Of a stretch of 64,000 nucleotides of DNA, positions 36,580-49,375 are shown one piece after another. The stretch covers positions 780,501 to 844,500 of the forward strand of contig NW_027478390.1 of the NCBI RefSeq assembly GCF_051014685.1, read 5' to 3'. The notes below the pieces were generated by a model. That model worked only from the letters and a program-made list of their open reading frames with translations, was not told where the DNA came from and ran no database searches. This DNA comes from Ptiloglossa arizonensis. Taxonomy: Eukaryota > Arthropoda > Insecta > Hymenoptera > Colletidae. Both the position numbers and the translations under genes were made by a program. Positions within the stretch are counted from its first letter, which is position 1. The number at the start of each line of letters is the position of its first letter.

Positions 36580-37639
36580 ATGGATTTAGTCAATCCGTTC
36601 GCGAGATATGGGAGTCTGAAGCTAAGAAATGGTTGAGAAGACAACAAATTTGTCGCACTTCTGCTGCTCCAATCGCTTAACCAGAATGGCCGAGGGAGAA
36701 AATACACATACCGTTGTAATCGGGCGAGTTTCTACTATCAGAAGCAACAGGAATATTTGGGTTTGGTCAATCCGTTCGCCAGATATGGGAGTTTGAAACT
36801 AAGAAATGGTTGAGAAGACAACAAATTTTTCGCACTTCTGCTGCTCCAATCGCTTAACCGGAATGGCCTAGGAAAAAATAACCATACCGTTGTAATCGGG
36901 CGAGTTTCTACTTTCAGACGTAACAGGAATATTTGGGTTTGGTCAATCCGTTCGCGAGATATGGGAGTTTGAAGCTATGAAATGGTTGAGAAGACAACAA
37001 ATTTTACGCACTTCTGCTGCTGCGAACGCTTAACCAGAATGGCCTAGGGAAAAAATACACATTCCGTAGTAATCGTATGAGTTTCTAATTTCAGACGCAG
37101 CAGGAATTTTTGGGTTTGGTCAATCCGTTCGCGAGATATAGGAGTTTGAAGCTAAGAAATGGTTGAGAAGACCACAAATTTTTCGCACTTCTGCTGCTCC
37201 AAACGCTTAACCAGGATGGCCTAGGGAAAAAATACACATACCGTTGTAATCGGGCGAGTTTCTACTTTCAGAAGCAACAGGAATATTTGGGTTTGGTCAA
37301 TCCATTCGCGAGATATGGGAGTTTGAAGCTATGAAATGGTTGAGAAGACAACAAATTTTTCGCACTTCTGCTGCTCCAAACGCTTAACCAGAATGGCCTA
37401 GGGAAAAAATACACGTACCGTAGTAATCGTATGAGTTTCTAATTTCAGACGCAGCAGGAATTTTTGGGTTTGGTCAATCCGTTCGCGAGATATAGGAGTT
37501 TGAAGCTAAGAAATGGTTGAGAAGGCAACAAATTTTTCGCACTTCTGCTGCTCCAAACGCTTAACCGGAATGGCCTAGGGAAAAACGACCATACCGTTGT
37601 AATCGGGCGAGTTTCTACTTTCAGACTCAACAGGAATTT
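36580..37639 (+). repeat. HOR copy 4 (1,060 bp, 6 monomers)
   Basis: Composition m1, m2, m3/m7 hybrid, m8, m9, m10. It shares the m3/m7 hybrid with copy 3 (CGTAACAGG at about 36918, then GCTGCGAACGC at about 37020) but continues directly into m8 (GAAGACCAC), skipping m4-m6. This is the shortest unit in the series. Confidence 0.88.
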
Positions 37640-39760
37640 ATGGATTTAGTCAATCCGTTCGCGAGATATGGGAGTCTGAAGCTAAGAAATGGTTGAGAAG
37701 ACAACAAATTTGTCGCACTTCTGCTGCTCCAATCGCTTAACCAGAATGGCCGAGGGAGAAAATACACATACCGTTGTAATCGGGCGAGTTTCTACTATCA
37801 GAAGCAACAGGAATATTTGGGTTTGGTCAATCCGTTCGCCAGATATGGGAGTTTGAAACTAAGAAATGGTTGAGAAGACAACAAATTTTTCGCACTTCTG
37901 CTGCTCCAATCGCTTAACCGGAATGGCCTAGGAAAAAATAACCATACCGTTGTAATCGGGCGAGTTTCTACTTTCAGACGTAACAGGAATATTTGGGTTT
38001 GGTCAATCCATTCGCGAGATGTGGGAGTTTGAAGCTAAGAAATGGTTGAGGAGACAACAAATTTTACGCACTTCTGCTGCTCCAAACGCTTAACCAGAAT
38101 GGCCTAGGGAAAAAATACACGTACCGTAGTAATCGTATTAGTTTCTAATTTCAGACGCAGCAGGAATTTTTGGGTTTGGTCAATCCGTTCGCGAGATATA
38201 GGAGTTTGAAGCTAAGAAATGGTTGAGAAGCCAACAAATTTTTCGCACTTCTGCTGCTCCAAACGCTTAACCGGAATGGCCTAGGGAAAAACAACCATAC
38301 CGTTGTAATCGGGCGAGTTTGTACTTTCAGACTCAACAGGAATTTTTGGGTTTAGTCAATCCGTTCGCGAGATATGGGAGTCTGAATCTAAGAAATGGTT
38401 GAGAAGACAACAAATTTTTCGCACTTCTGCTGCTCCAATTGCTTAACCTGAATGGCCTAGGGAAAAAATACGCATACAGTTGTAATCGGGCGAGTTTCTA
38501 CTTTCAGACGCAGCAGGAATTTTTGGGTTTGGACAATGCGTTCGCGAGATATGGGAGTTTGAAACTAAAAAATGGTTGAGAAGACAACAAATTTTTCGCA
38601 CTTCTGCTGCTCCAACCGCGTGACCAGAAAGGCCTAGTGAAAAAATACACATACCGTTGTAATCGGGCGTGTTTCTACTGTCAGACGCAACAGGAATTTT
38701 TGGGTTTGGTCAAACCGTTCGCGAGATATGGGAGTTTGAAGCTATGAAATGGTTGAGAAGACAACAAATTTTACGCACTTCTGCTGCTCCGAACGCTTAA
38801 CCAGAATGGCCTAGGGAAAAAATACACATTCCGTAGTAATCGTATGAGTTTCTAATTTCAGACGCAGCAGGAATTTTTGGGTTTGGTCAATCCGTTCGCG
38901 AGATATGGGAGTCTGAAGCTAAGAAATGGTTGAGAAGACAACAAATTTTTCGCACTTCTGCTGCTCCAACCGCGTGACCAGAAAGGCCTAGTGAAAAAAT
39001 TCGCATACCGTTGTAATCGGGCGAGTTTCTACTGTCAGACGCAACAGGAATTTTTGTGTTTGGTCAAACCGTTCGCGAGATATGGGAGTTTGAAGCTAAG
39101 AAATGGTTGAGAAGCCAACAAATTTTTCGCACTTCTGCTGCTCCAAACGCTTAACCGGAATGGCCTAGGGAAAAACAACCATACCGTTGTAATCGGGCGA
39201 GTTTCTACTTTCAGAATCAACAGGAATTTTTGGGTGTGGTCAATCCGTTCGCGAGATATAGGAGTCTGAAGCTAAGAAATGGTTGAGAAGACCACTAATT
39301 TTACGCACTTCTGCTGCTCCAAACGCTTAACCAGGATGGCCTTGGGGAAAAAATACATATGCCGTTGTAATCGGGCGAGTTTCTACTTTCAGAAGCAACA
39401 GGAATATTTGGGTTTGGTCAATCCATTCGCGAGATATGGGAGTTTGAAGCTATGAAATGGTTGAGAAGACAACAAATTTTACGCACTTCTGCTGCTCCAA
39501 ACGCTTAACCAGAATGGCCTAGGGAAAAAATACACGTACCGTAGTAATCGTATGAGTTTCTAATTTCAGACGCAGCAGGAATTTTTGGGTTTGGTCAATC
39601 CGTTCGCGAGATATAGGAGTTTGAAGCTAAGAAATGGTTGAGAAGGCAACAAATTTTTCGCACTTCTGCTGCTCCAAACGCTTAACCGGAGTGGCCTAGG
39701 GAAAAACGACCATACCGTTGTAATCGGGCGAGTTTCTACTTTCAGGCTCAACAGGAATTT
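37640..39760 (+). repeat. HOR copy 5 (2,121 bp, 12 monomers, rearranged)
   Basis: m1 to m5 follow copy 1, with TCGTATTAG in place of TCGTGTTAG. After m5 the unit departs: TACGCATACAGTTG, GGACAATGCG, CAACCGCGTGACC monomers with CCTAGTGAAAAAAT (twice, about 38620 and 38980), a GAAGCCAAC monomer, then m8-m10-like units back to ATGGATTTAG at 39761. The right half is more diverged than copies 1-4. Confidence 0.78.
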
Positions 39761-41352
39761 ATGGATTTAGTCAATCCGTTCGCGAGATATGGGAGTCTGA
39801 AGCTAAGAAATGGTTGAGAAGACAACAAATTTGTCGCACTTCTGCTGCTCCAATCGCTTAACCAGAATGGCCGAGGGAGAAAATACACATACCGTTGTAA
39901 TCGGGCGAGTTTCTACTATCAGAAGCAACAGGAATATTTGGGTTTGGTCAATCCGTTCGCCAGATATGGGAGTTTGAAGCTAAGAAATGGTTGAGAAGGC
40001 AACAAATTTTGCGGGCTTCTGCTGCTCCAAACGCGTGACCAGAATGGCCTAGGGCAAAAATACACATACCGTTGTAATCGGGCGAGTTTGTACTTTCAGA
40101 CGCGACAGGAATTTTTGTGTTTGGTCATTCCGTTCGCCAGATATGGGAGTTTGAAGCTAAGAAATGGTTGAGAAGGCAACAAATTTTGCGCACTTCTGCT
40201 GCTCCAAACGCGTGACCAGAAAGGCCTAGGGAAAAAATAGACATACCGTTGTAATCGGACGAGTTTCTACTGTCAGACGCAACAGGAATTTTTGGGTTTG
40301 GTCAATCCGTTCGCGAGATATGGGAGTTTGAAGCTAAGAAATGGTTGAGAAGGCAACAAATTTTGCGCGGTTCTGCTGCTCCAATCGCTTAACCAGAATG
40401 GCCTAGGGAAAAAACACACATACCGTTGTAATCGGGCGGGTTTCTACTATCAGACGCAACAGGAATTTTTGTGTTTGGTCAATCCGTTCGCGAGATATGG
40501 GAGTTTCAAGCTAAGAAATGGTTGAGAAGGCAACAAATTTTTCGCCCTTCTGCTGCTCCAAACGCTTAACCAGAATGGCCTAGGGAAAAAATACACATAC
40601 CGTTGTAATCGGGCGAGTTTCTACAGTCAGACGCAACTGGAATTTTTGGGTTTGGTCAATCCGTTCGCGAGATATGGGAGTTTGAAGCTATGAAATGGTT
40701 GAGAAGACAACAAATTTTACGCACTTCTGCTGCTGCGAACGCTTAACCAGAATGGCCTAGGGAAAAAATACACATTCCGTAGTAATCGTATGAGTTTCTA
40801 ATTTCAGACGCAGCAGGAATTTTTGGGTTTGGTCAATCCGTTCGCGAGATATAGGAGTTTGAAGCTAAGAAATGGTTGAGAAGACCACAAATTTTACGCA
40901 CTTCTGCTGCTCCAAACGCTTAACCAGGATGGCCTAGGGAAAAAATACACATGTCGTTGTAATCGGGCGAGTTTCTACTTTCAGAAGCAACAGGAATATT
41001 TGGGTTTGGTCAATCCATTCGCGAGATATGGGAGTTTGAAGCTATGAAATGGTTGAGAAGACAACAAATTTTACGCACTTCTGCTGCTCCAAACGCTTAA
41101 CCAGAATGGCCTAGGAAAAAAATACACGTACCGTAGTAATCGTATGAGTTTCTAATTTCAGACGCAGCAGGAATTTTTGGGTTTGGTCAATCCGTTCGCG
41201 AGATATAGGAGTTTGAAGCTAAGAAATGGTTGAGAAGGCAACAAATTTTTCGCACTTCTGCTGCTCCAAACGCTTAACCGGAATGGCCTAGGGAAAAACA
41301 ACCATACCGTTGTAATCGGGCGAGTTTCTACTTTCAGACTCAACAGGAATTT
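39761..41352 (+). repeat. HOR copy 6 (1,592 bp, 9 monomers, diverged form)
   Basis: It opens with m1 and an m2 that changes into the GCGGGCTTCTGC/GCGTGACC monomer. Then come GCGACAGGAATTT, AATCGGACGAG, GCGCGGTTCTGC and GTTTCAAGC monomers, and m7 to m10 equivalents. Most of it is the second copy of 30241-31632 (offset 9,720 bp). Confidence 0.8.
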
Positions 41353-42170
41353 ATGGATTTAGTCAATCCGTTCGCGAGATATGGGAGTCTGAAGCTAAGA
41401 AATGGTTGAGAAGACAACAAATTTGTCGCACTTCTGCTGCTCCAATCGCTTAACCAGAATGGCCTAGGGAGAAAATACACATACCGTTGTAGTCGGGCGA
41501 GTTTCTACTATCAGAAGCAACAGGAATATTTGGGTTTGGCCAATCTGTTCGCCAGATATGCGAGTTTGAAGCTAAGAAATGGTTGAGAAGGCAACAAATT
41601 TTGCGGGCTTCTGCTGCTCCAAACGCGTGACCAGAATGGCCTAGGGCAAAAATACACATACCGTTGTAATCGGGCGAGATTGTACTTTCAGACGCGACAG
41701 GAATTTTTGGGTTTGGTCAATCCGTTCGCCAGATATGGGAGTTTGAAGCTAAGAAATGGTTGAGAAGGCAACAAATTTTGCGCACTTATGCTGCTCCAAA
41801 CGCGTGACCAGAAAGGCCTAGGGAAAAAATAAACATACCGTTGTAATCGGACGAGTTTCTACTGTCAGACGCAACAGGAATTTTTGGGTTTGGTCAATCC
41901 GTTCGCGGGATATGGGAGTTTGAAGCTAAGAAATGGTTGAGAAGGCAACAAATTTTGCGCGGTTCTGCTGCTCCAATCGCTTAACCAGAATGGCCTAGGG
42001 AAAAAACACACATACCGTTGTAATCGGGCGAGTTTCTACTATCAGAGGCAACAGGAATTTTTGTGTTTGGTCAATCCGTTCGCGAGATATGGGAGTTTCA
42101 AGCTAAGAAATGGTTGAGAAGGCAACAAATTTTTCGCCCTTCTGCTGCTCCAAACGCTTAACCAGAATGG
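41353..42170 (+). repeat. HOR copy 7 (partial, ~820 bp)
   Basis: Matches the start of copy 6 at an offset of 1,592 bp through the GCGGGC, GCGACAGG, GGACGAG, GCGCGGTTC and CGCCCTTC monomers, with substitutions such as GGCCAATCTGTTCGCC and ATATGCGAG. It ends where CCTAGGGGAACAATAC replaces CCTAGGGAAAAAATAC, marking the right edge of this HOR domain. Confidence 0.78.
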
Positions 42171-45100
42171 CCTAGGGGAACAATACACATACCGTGGTAA
42201 TCGGGCGAGTTTGTTGTTTCAGACGCGACAGGAATTTTTTGCTCTGGCCTATACGTTCACGAGATATGCGAGTTTGAAACTAAGAAATGGTTGAGAAGAC
42301 AACAAATTTTTCGCACTTCTGCTTCTCCAATCGCTTAACCGGAATGGCCTACGAAAAAATAACCATACGGTTGTAATCGGGCGAGTTTCTACTTTCAGAC
42401 TCAACAGGAACTTTTGGGTTTGTTCAATCCGTTCGCGAGATATGGGTGACTGAAGCTAAGAAATGGTTGAGAAGACAACAAATTTTTCGCACTTCTGCTT
42501 CTCCAAACGCTTAACCGGAATGGCCTAAGGAAAATATACACATACCGTAGTAATCGTATGAGTTTCTAATTTCAGACGCAGCAGGAATTTTTGGGTTTGG
42601 TCAATCCGTTCGCGAGATATAGGAGTTTGAAGCTTAGAAATGGTTGAGAAGGCAACAAATTTTTCGCACTTCTGCTGCTCCAAACGCTTAACCGGAATGG
42701 CCTAGGGAAAAAATACACATACCGTTGTAATCGGGCGAGTTTCTACTTTCAGACGCAACAGGAATATTTGGGTTTGGTCAATCCAATCGCGAGATATGGG
42801 AGTTTGAAGCTATGAAATGGTTGAGAAGACAACAAATTTTACGCACTTCTGCTGCTCCAAACGCTTAACCAGAATGGCCTAGGGAAAAAATTCACGTACC
42901 GTAGTAATCGTGTGAGTTTCTAATTTCAGACGCAGCAGGAATTTTTGGGTTTGGTCAATCCGTTCGCGAGATATAGGAGTTTGAAGCTAAGAAATGGTTG
43001 TGAAGGCAACAAATTTTTCGCAATTCTGCTGCTCCAGACGCTTAACCGGAGTGGCCTAGGGAAAAACAACCATACCGTTGTAATCGGGCGAGTTTCTACT
43101 TTCAGACTCAACAGGAATTTTTGGGTTTAGTCAATCCGTTCGCGAGATATGGGAGTCTGAAGCTAAGAAATGGTTGAGAAGACAACAAATTTTTCGCACT
43201 TCTGCTGCTCCAATTGCTTAACCAGAATGGCATAGGGAAAAAATACGCATACCGTTGTAATCGGGCGAGTTTCTACTTTCAGATGCAGCAGGAATTTTTG
43301 TGTTTGGTCAATCCGTTCGCGAGATATGGGAGTTTCAAGCTAAGAAATGGTTGAGAAGGCAACAAATTTTTCGCCCTTCTGCTGCTCCAAACGCTTAACC
43401 AGAATGGCCTAGGGAAAAAATTAACATACCGTTGTAATCGGGCGAGTTTCTACTGTCAGACGCAACAGGAATATTTGGGTTTGGTCAATCCAATCGCGAG
43501 ATATGGGAGTTTGAAGCTATGAAATGGTTGAGAAGACAACAAATTTTACGCAATTCTGCTGCTCCAAACGCTTAACCAGAATGGCCTAGGGAAAAAATAC
43601 ACGTACCGTAGTAATCGTATTAGTTTCTAATTTCAGACGCAGCAGGAATTTTTGGGTTTGGTCAATCCGTTCGCGAGATATAGGAGTTTGAAGCTAAGAA
43701 ATGGTTGAGAAGCCAACAAATTTTTCGCACTTCTGCTGCTCCAAACGCTTAACCGGAATGGCCTAGGGAAAAACAACCATACCGTTGTAATCGGGCGAGT
43801 TTCTACTTTCAGACTCAACAGGAATTTTTGGGTTTAGTCAATCCGTTCGCGAGATATGGGAGTCTGAATCTAAGAAATGGTTGAGAAGACAACAAATTTT
43901 TCGCACTTCTGCTGCTCCAATTGCTTAACCTGAATGGCCTAGGGAAAAAACACACATACCGTTGTAATCGGGCGGGTTTCTACTATCAGACGCAACAGGA
44001 ATTTTTGGGTTTGGTCAATCCGTTCGTGAGATATGGGAGTTTGAATCTAAGAAATGGTTGAGAAGACAACAGAATTTTACGAAATTCTGCTGCTCCAAAC
44101 GCTTAACCAGAATGGCGTAGGGAAAAAATACACATTCCGTAGTAATCGTATGAGTTTCTAATTTCAGACGCAGCTGGAATTTTTGGGTTTGGTCAATCCG
44201 TTCGCGAGATGTAGGAGTTTGAAGTTAAGAAATGGTAGAGAAGACAACAAATTTTTCGCACTTCTGCTGCTCCAAACGCTTAACCAGAATGGCCTAGGGA
44301 AAAAATACACATTCCGTAGTAATCGTATGAGTTTCTAATTTCAGACGCAGCAGGAATTTTTGGGTTTGGTCAATCCGATCACGAGATATGGGAGTTTGAA
44401 GCTAAGAAATGGTTGAGAAGGCAACAAATTTTTCGCACTTCTGCAGCTCCGAACGCATAACCAGAATGGCCTAGGGAAAAAATACACATACCGTTGTAAT
44501 CGGGCGAGTTTCTACTTTCAGACTCAACAGGAATTTTTGGGTTTAGTCAAACCGTTCGCGAGATATGGGAGTCTCAAGCTAAGAAATGGTTGAGAAGACA
44601 ACAAATTTTTCGCACTTCTGCTGCTCTAATCGCTTAACCAGAATGGCCTAGGGAAAAAATACACATACCGTTGCAATCGGGTGAGTTTCTACTATCAGAT
44701 GCAACAGGAATATTTGGGTTTGGTCAATCCGTTCGCCAGATATGGGAGTTTGAAGCTAAGAAATGGTTGAGAAGGCAACAAATTTTGCGCACTTCTGCTG
44801 CTCCAAACGCGTGACCAGAAAGGTCTAGGGAAAAAATTCACATACCGTTGTAATCGGGCGAGTTTCTACTGTCAGACGCAACAGGAATTTTTGGGTTTGG
44901 TCAATCCGTTCGCGAGATATTGGATTTTGAAGCTATGAAATGGTTGAGAAGACAACAGAATTTTACGAAATTCTGCTGCTCCAAACGCTTAACCAGAATG
45001 GCGTAGGGAAAAAATACACATTCCGTAGTAATCGTATGAGTTTCTAATTTCAGACGCAGCAGGAATTTTTGGGTTTGGTCAATCCGTTCGCGAGATGTAG

Positions 45101-46630
45101 GAGTTTGAAGTTAAGAAGTGGTAGAGAAGACAACAAATTTTTCGCACTTCTGCTGCTCCAAACGCTTAACCAGAATGGCCTAGGGAAAAAATACACATAC
45201 CGTTGTAATCGGGCGAGTTTCTACTTTCAGACGCAACAGGAATTTTTGGGTTTGGTCAATCCTTTCGCTTGATATGGGAGTTTGAAGCTAAGAAATGGTT
45301 GAGAACACAACAAACTTTTCGCACTTCTGCTGCTCCAAACGCTTAACCAGAAAGGCCTAGGGAAAAAATACACATACCGTTGTAATCGGGCGAGTTTCTA
45401 CTTTCAGACGCAACAGGAATATTTGGGTTTGGTCAATCCGTTCGCCAGATATGGGCGTTTGAAGATAAGAAATGGTTGAGAAGACCACAAATTTTACGAA
45501 CTTCTGCTGCTCCAAACGCTTAACCAGAATGGCGTAGGGAAAAAATACACATACCGTTGTAATGGGGCGAGTTTCTACTTTCAGACGCAACAGGAATATT
45601 TGGGTTTGGTCAATCCGTTCGCCAGATATGGGCGTTTGAAGCTAAGAAATGGTTGAGAAGACAACCAATTTTTCGCAATTCTGCTGCTCCAAACGCTTAA
45701 CCTGAATGGCCTAGGGAAAAAACACACATACCATTGCAATCGGGCGAGTTTCTACTTTCAGACTCAACAGGAATTTTTGGGTTTAGTCCATCCGTTCGCG
45801 AGATATGGGAGTTTCAAGCTAAGAAATGGTTGAGAAGGCAACAAATTTTTCGCACTTCTGCTGCTCCAAACGTTTAACCAGAATGGCCTAGGGAAAAAAT
45901 ACACATACCGTTGTAATCGGGCGAGTTTCTACTTTCAGACGCAACAGCAATTTTTGGGATTGGTCAATCCGTTCGTGAGATATGGGAGTTTGAATCTAAG
46001 AAATGGTTGAGAAGACAACAAATTTTTCGCACTTCTGCTGCTCCAATTGCTTAACCAGAATGGCCTAGGGAAAAAATATGCATAACGTTGTAATCGGGCG
46101 AGATTCTACTTTCAGACGCAGCTGGAATTTTTGGGTTTGGACAATGCGTTCGCGAGATATGGGAGTCTGAAGCTAAGAAATGGTTGAGAAGACAACAAAT
46201 TTTTCGCACTTCTGCTGCTCCAAACGCTTAACCAGAATGGCCTAGGGAAACAATACACATACCATTGTAATCGGGCGAGTTTCTACTTTCAGACGCAACA
46301 GGTACTTTTGGGTTTAGTCAATCCGTTCGCGAGATATGGGAATCTGAAGCTAAGAAATGGTTGAGAAGACAACAAATTTTTCGCACTTCTGCTGCTCCAA
46401 ACGCTTAACCAGAATGGCCTAGGGAAAAAATACACATACCGTTGTAATCGGGCGAGTTTCTACTTTCAGACGCAACAGCAATTTTTGGGTTTGGTCAATC
46501 CGTTCGCGAGATATGGGAGTTTGAAACTAAGAAATGGTTGAGAAGACAACAAATTTTTCGCACTTCTGCTTCTCCAAACGCTTAACCGGAATGGCCTAAG
46601 GAAAATATACGCATACCATTGTAATCGGGC
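42171..46630 (+). repeat. Mixed block of diverged monomers between HOR domains
   Basis: About 25 monomers without a regular higher-order period. Includes the strongly diverged monomer at about 42180-42290, scattered relatives of m4-m6 and m9-m10 (42880-44030), and a five-monomer duplication: the GACAACAGAATTTTACG, GGCGTAGGG, GATGTAGGAG and ATGGTAGAGAAGAC series at about 44066-44250 recurs at about 44952-45136 (offset 886 bp). No non-satellite sequence is visible. Confidence 0.78.
42180..42290 (+). repeat. Strongly diverged monomer
   Basis: Several clustered differences from consensus: CCGTGGTAATCGG, GAGTTTGTTGTTTCAG, GCGACAGGAATTTTTT, GCTCTGGCCTATACG, TTCACGAG and ATATGCGAG. A milder relative with TTTGTAGTTTCTGACGCGAC and GGATCTGGCC is at about 1690-1745. 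This may be an older lineage less affected by homogenisation. Confidence 0.65.
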
Positions 46631-48114
46631 GAGTTGCTACATTCAGACGCAACAGGAATTTTTGGGTTTGGTCAATCCGTTGGCTTGATATGGGAGTTTT
46701 AAGCTAAGAAATGGTTGAGAACACAACAAATTTTTCGCACTACTGCTGCTCCAAACGCTTAACCGGAATGGCCTAGGGAAAAACAACCATACCGTTGTAA
46801 TCGGACGAGTTTCTACTTTCAGACTCAACAGGAATTTTTGGGTTTAGTCAATCCGTTCGCGAGATATGGGATTTTGAAGCTAAGAAATGGTTGAGAACGC
46901 AACGAATTTTTCGCACTTCTGCTGCTCCAAACGCTTAACCAGAATGGCCTAGGGAAAAAATACACATACCGTAGTAATCGTATGAGTTTCTAATTTCAGA
47001 CGCAGCAGGACTTTTTGGGGTTGGTCAATCCGTTCGCGAGATATAGGAGTTTGAAGCTAAGAAATGGTTGAGAAGGCAACAAATTTTTCGCACTTCTGCT
47101 GCTCCAAACGCTTAACCGGAATGGCCTAGGGAAAAACAACCATACCGTTGTAATCGGACGAGTTTCTACTTTCAGACTCATCAGGAATTTTTGGGTTTAG
47201 TCAATCCGTTCGCGAGATATGGGATTTTGAAGCTAAGAAACGGTTGAGAACGCAACAAATTTTTCGCACTTCTGCTGCTCCAAACAGTTAACCAGAATGT
47301 CCTAGGGAAAAAATACACATACCTTTGTAATCGTATGAGTTTCTAATTTCAGACGCAGCAGGAATTTTTGGGTTTAGTCAATCCGTTCGCGAGATATGGG
47401 AGTCTGAAGCTAAGAAATGGTCGAGAAGACAACAAATTTTTCGCACTTCTGCTGCTCCAATCGCTTAACCAGAATGGCCTAGGGAAAAAATACACATACC
47501 GTTGTAATCGGGCGAGTTTCTACTATCAGGTGCAACAGGAATATTTGGGTTTGGTCACTCTGTTCGCCAGATATGGGAGTTTGAAGCTAAGAAATGGTTG
47601 AGAAGTCAACAAATTTTGCGCACTTCTGCTGCTCCAAACGCGTGACCAGAAAGGCCTAGGGAAAAAATACACATACCGTTGTAATCGGGCGAGTTTCTAC
47701 TGTCAGACGCAACAGGAATTTTTGGGTTTGGTCAATCCGTTCGCGAGATATGGGAGTTTGAAGCTAAGAAATGGTTGACAAGACAACAAATTTTTCGCAC
47801 TTCTGCTGCTCCAAACGCTTAACAAGAATGGCCTAGGGAAAAAATACACTTACCGTTGTAATCGGGCGAGTTTCTACTTTCAGACGCAGCAGGAATTTTT
47901 GGGTTTGGTCAATCCGTTCGCGAGATATGGGAGTTTGAAGCTAAGAAATGATTGACAAGGTAGCAAATTTTGCGCACTTCTGCTGCTCCATACGCTTTAG
48001 AAGAATGGCCTAGGGAAAATATACACATACCGTTGTAATCGGGCGAGTTTCTACTTTCAGATGCAAGAGGAATTTTTGGGTTTGGTCAGTCCGTTCGCGG
48101 GATATTGGAGTTTG

Positions 48115-48122
48115 GGATGGGG
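48115..48122 (+). other. 8 bp insertion within a monomer
   Basis: Where the consensus reads GAGTTTGAAGCTAAG, this monomer has an extra GGATGGGG between GAGTTTG and AAGCTAAG. I see no other copy in the window. It is the largest non-monomeric length change noticed and is a useful private tag for this part of the array. Confidence 0.75.
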
Positions 48123-49375
48123 AAGCTAAGAAATGGTTGAGAAGGCAGCAAATTTTGCGCACTTCTGCTGCTCCATACGCTTTAGAAGAATGGCCTAGGG
48201 AAAAAATACACATACCGTTGTAATCGGGCGAGTCCCTACTGTCAGACGCAACAGAAATTTTTGGGTTTGGTCAATCCGTTCGCGAGATATGGGAGTCTGA
48301 AGCTAAGAAATAGTTGAGAAGACCACAAATTTTTCGCAATTCTGCTGCTCCAATCGGATAACCAGAATGGCCTAGGGAAAAAACACACATACCGTTGTAA
48401 TCGGGCGAGTTTCTACTATCAGACGCAACAGGAATTTTTGGGTTGGATCAATCCGTTCGCGAGATATGGGAGTATCAAGCTAAGAAATGGTTGAGAAGGC
48501 AACAAATTTTTCGCCCTTCTGCTGCTCCAAACGCTTAACCAGAATGGCCTAGGGAAACAGTACACATACCATTGTAATCGGGCGAGTTTCTACTTTCAGG
48601 CGCAGCAGGAATTTTTGTGTTTGGTCAATCCGTTCGCGAGATATGGGTGTTTGAAGCTATGAAATGGTTGAGAAGACAACAAATTTTTGGCACTTCTGCT
48701 GCTCCAATCGCTTAACCAGAATGGCCTAGGGAAAAAATACACATACCGTTGTAATCGGGCGAGTTTCTACTATCAGGTGCAACAGGAATATTTGGGTTTG
48801 GTCACTCTGTTCGCCAGATATGGGAGTTTGAAGCTAAGAAATGGTTGAGAAGGCAACAAATTTTGCGCACTTCTGCTGCCCCAACCGCGTGACCAGAAAG
48901 GCCTAGGGAAAAAATACACATACCGTTGTAATCGGGCGTGTTTCTACTGTCAGACGCAACAGGAATTTTTGGGTTTGGTCAATCCGTTCGCGTGATATGG
49001 GAGTTTGAAGCTAAGAAATGGTTGAGAAGCCAACAAATTTTGCGCACTTCTGCTGCCCCAAACGCTTAACCAGAAGGGCTTAGGAAAAAAATTCACATAC
49101 CGTTGTGATCGGGCGAGTTTCTACTTTCAGGCGCAGCAGGAATTTTTGGGCTTTGTCAAACCGTTCGCGAGGTATGGGAGTTTGAAGCTAAGAAATGGTT
49201 GAGAAGGCAACAAATTTTTCGCAATTCTGTTGCCCCAAACGCTTAACCAGAAAGGCCTAGGGAAAAAATACACATACCTTTGTAATCGGGCGAGTTCCTT
49301 CTTTCAGACGCAACAGGAATTTTTGGGTGTGGTCAATCCGTTCGCGAGATATGGGAGTTTGAAGCTAAGAAATGG

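Noticed and set aside
42180..42290. Possible inserted foreign or transposon sequence
   Set aside because: All standard monomer landmarks (TAATCGGGCGAG, GACAGGAATTTTT, GAGATATG, GAAATGGTTGAGAAGAC) remain in order, with no terminal repeats or target-site duplication. It is a diverged monomer.
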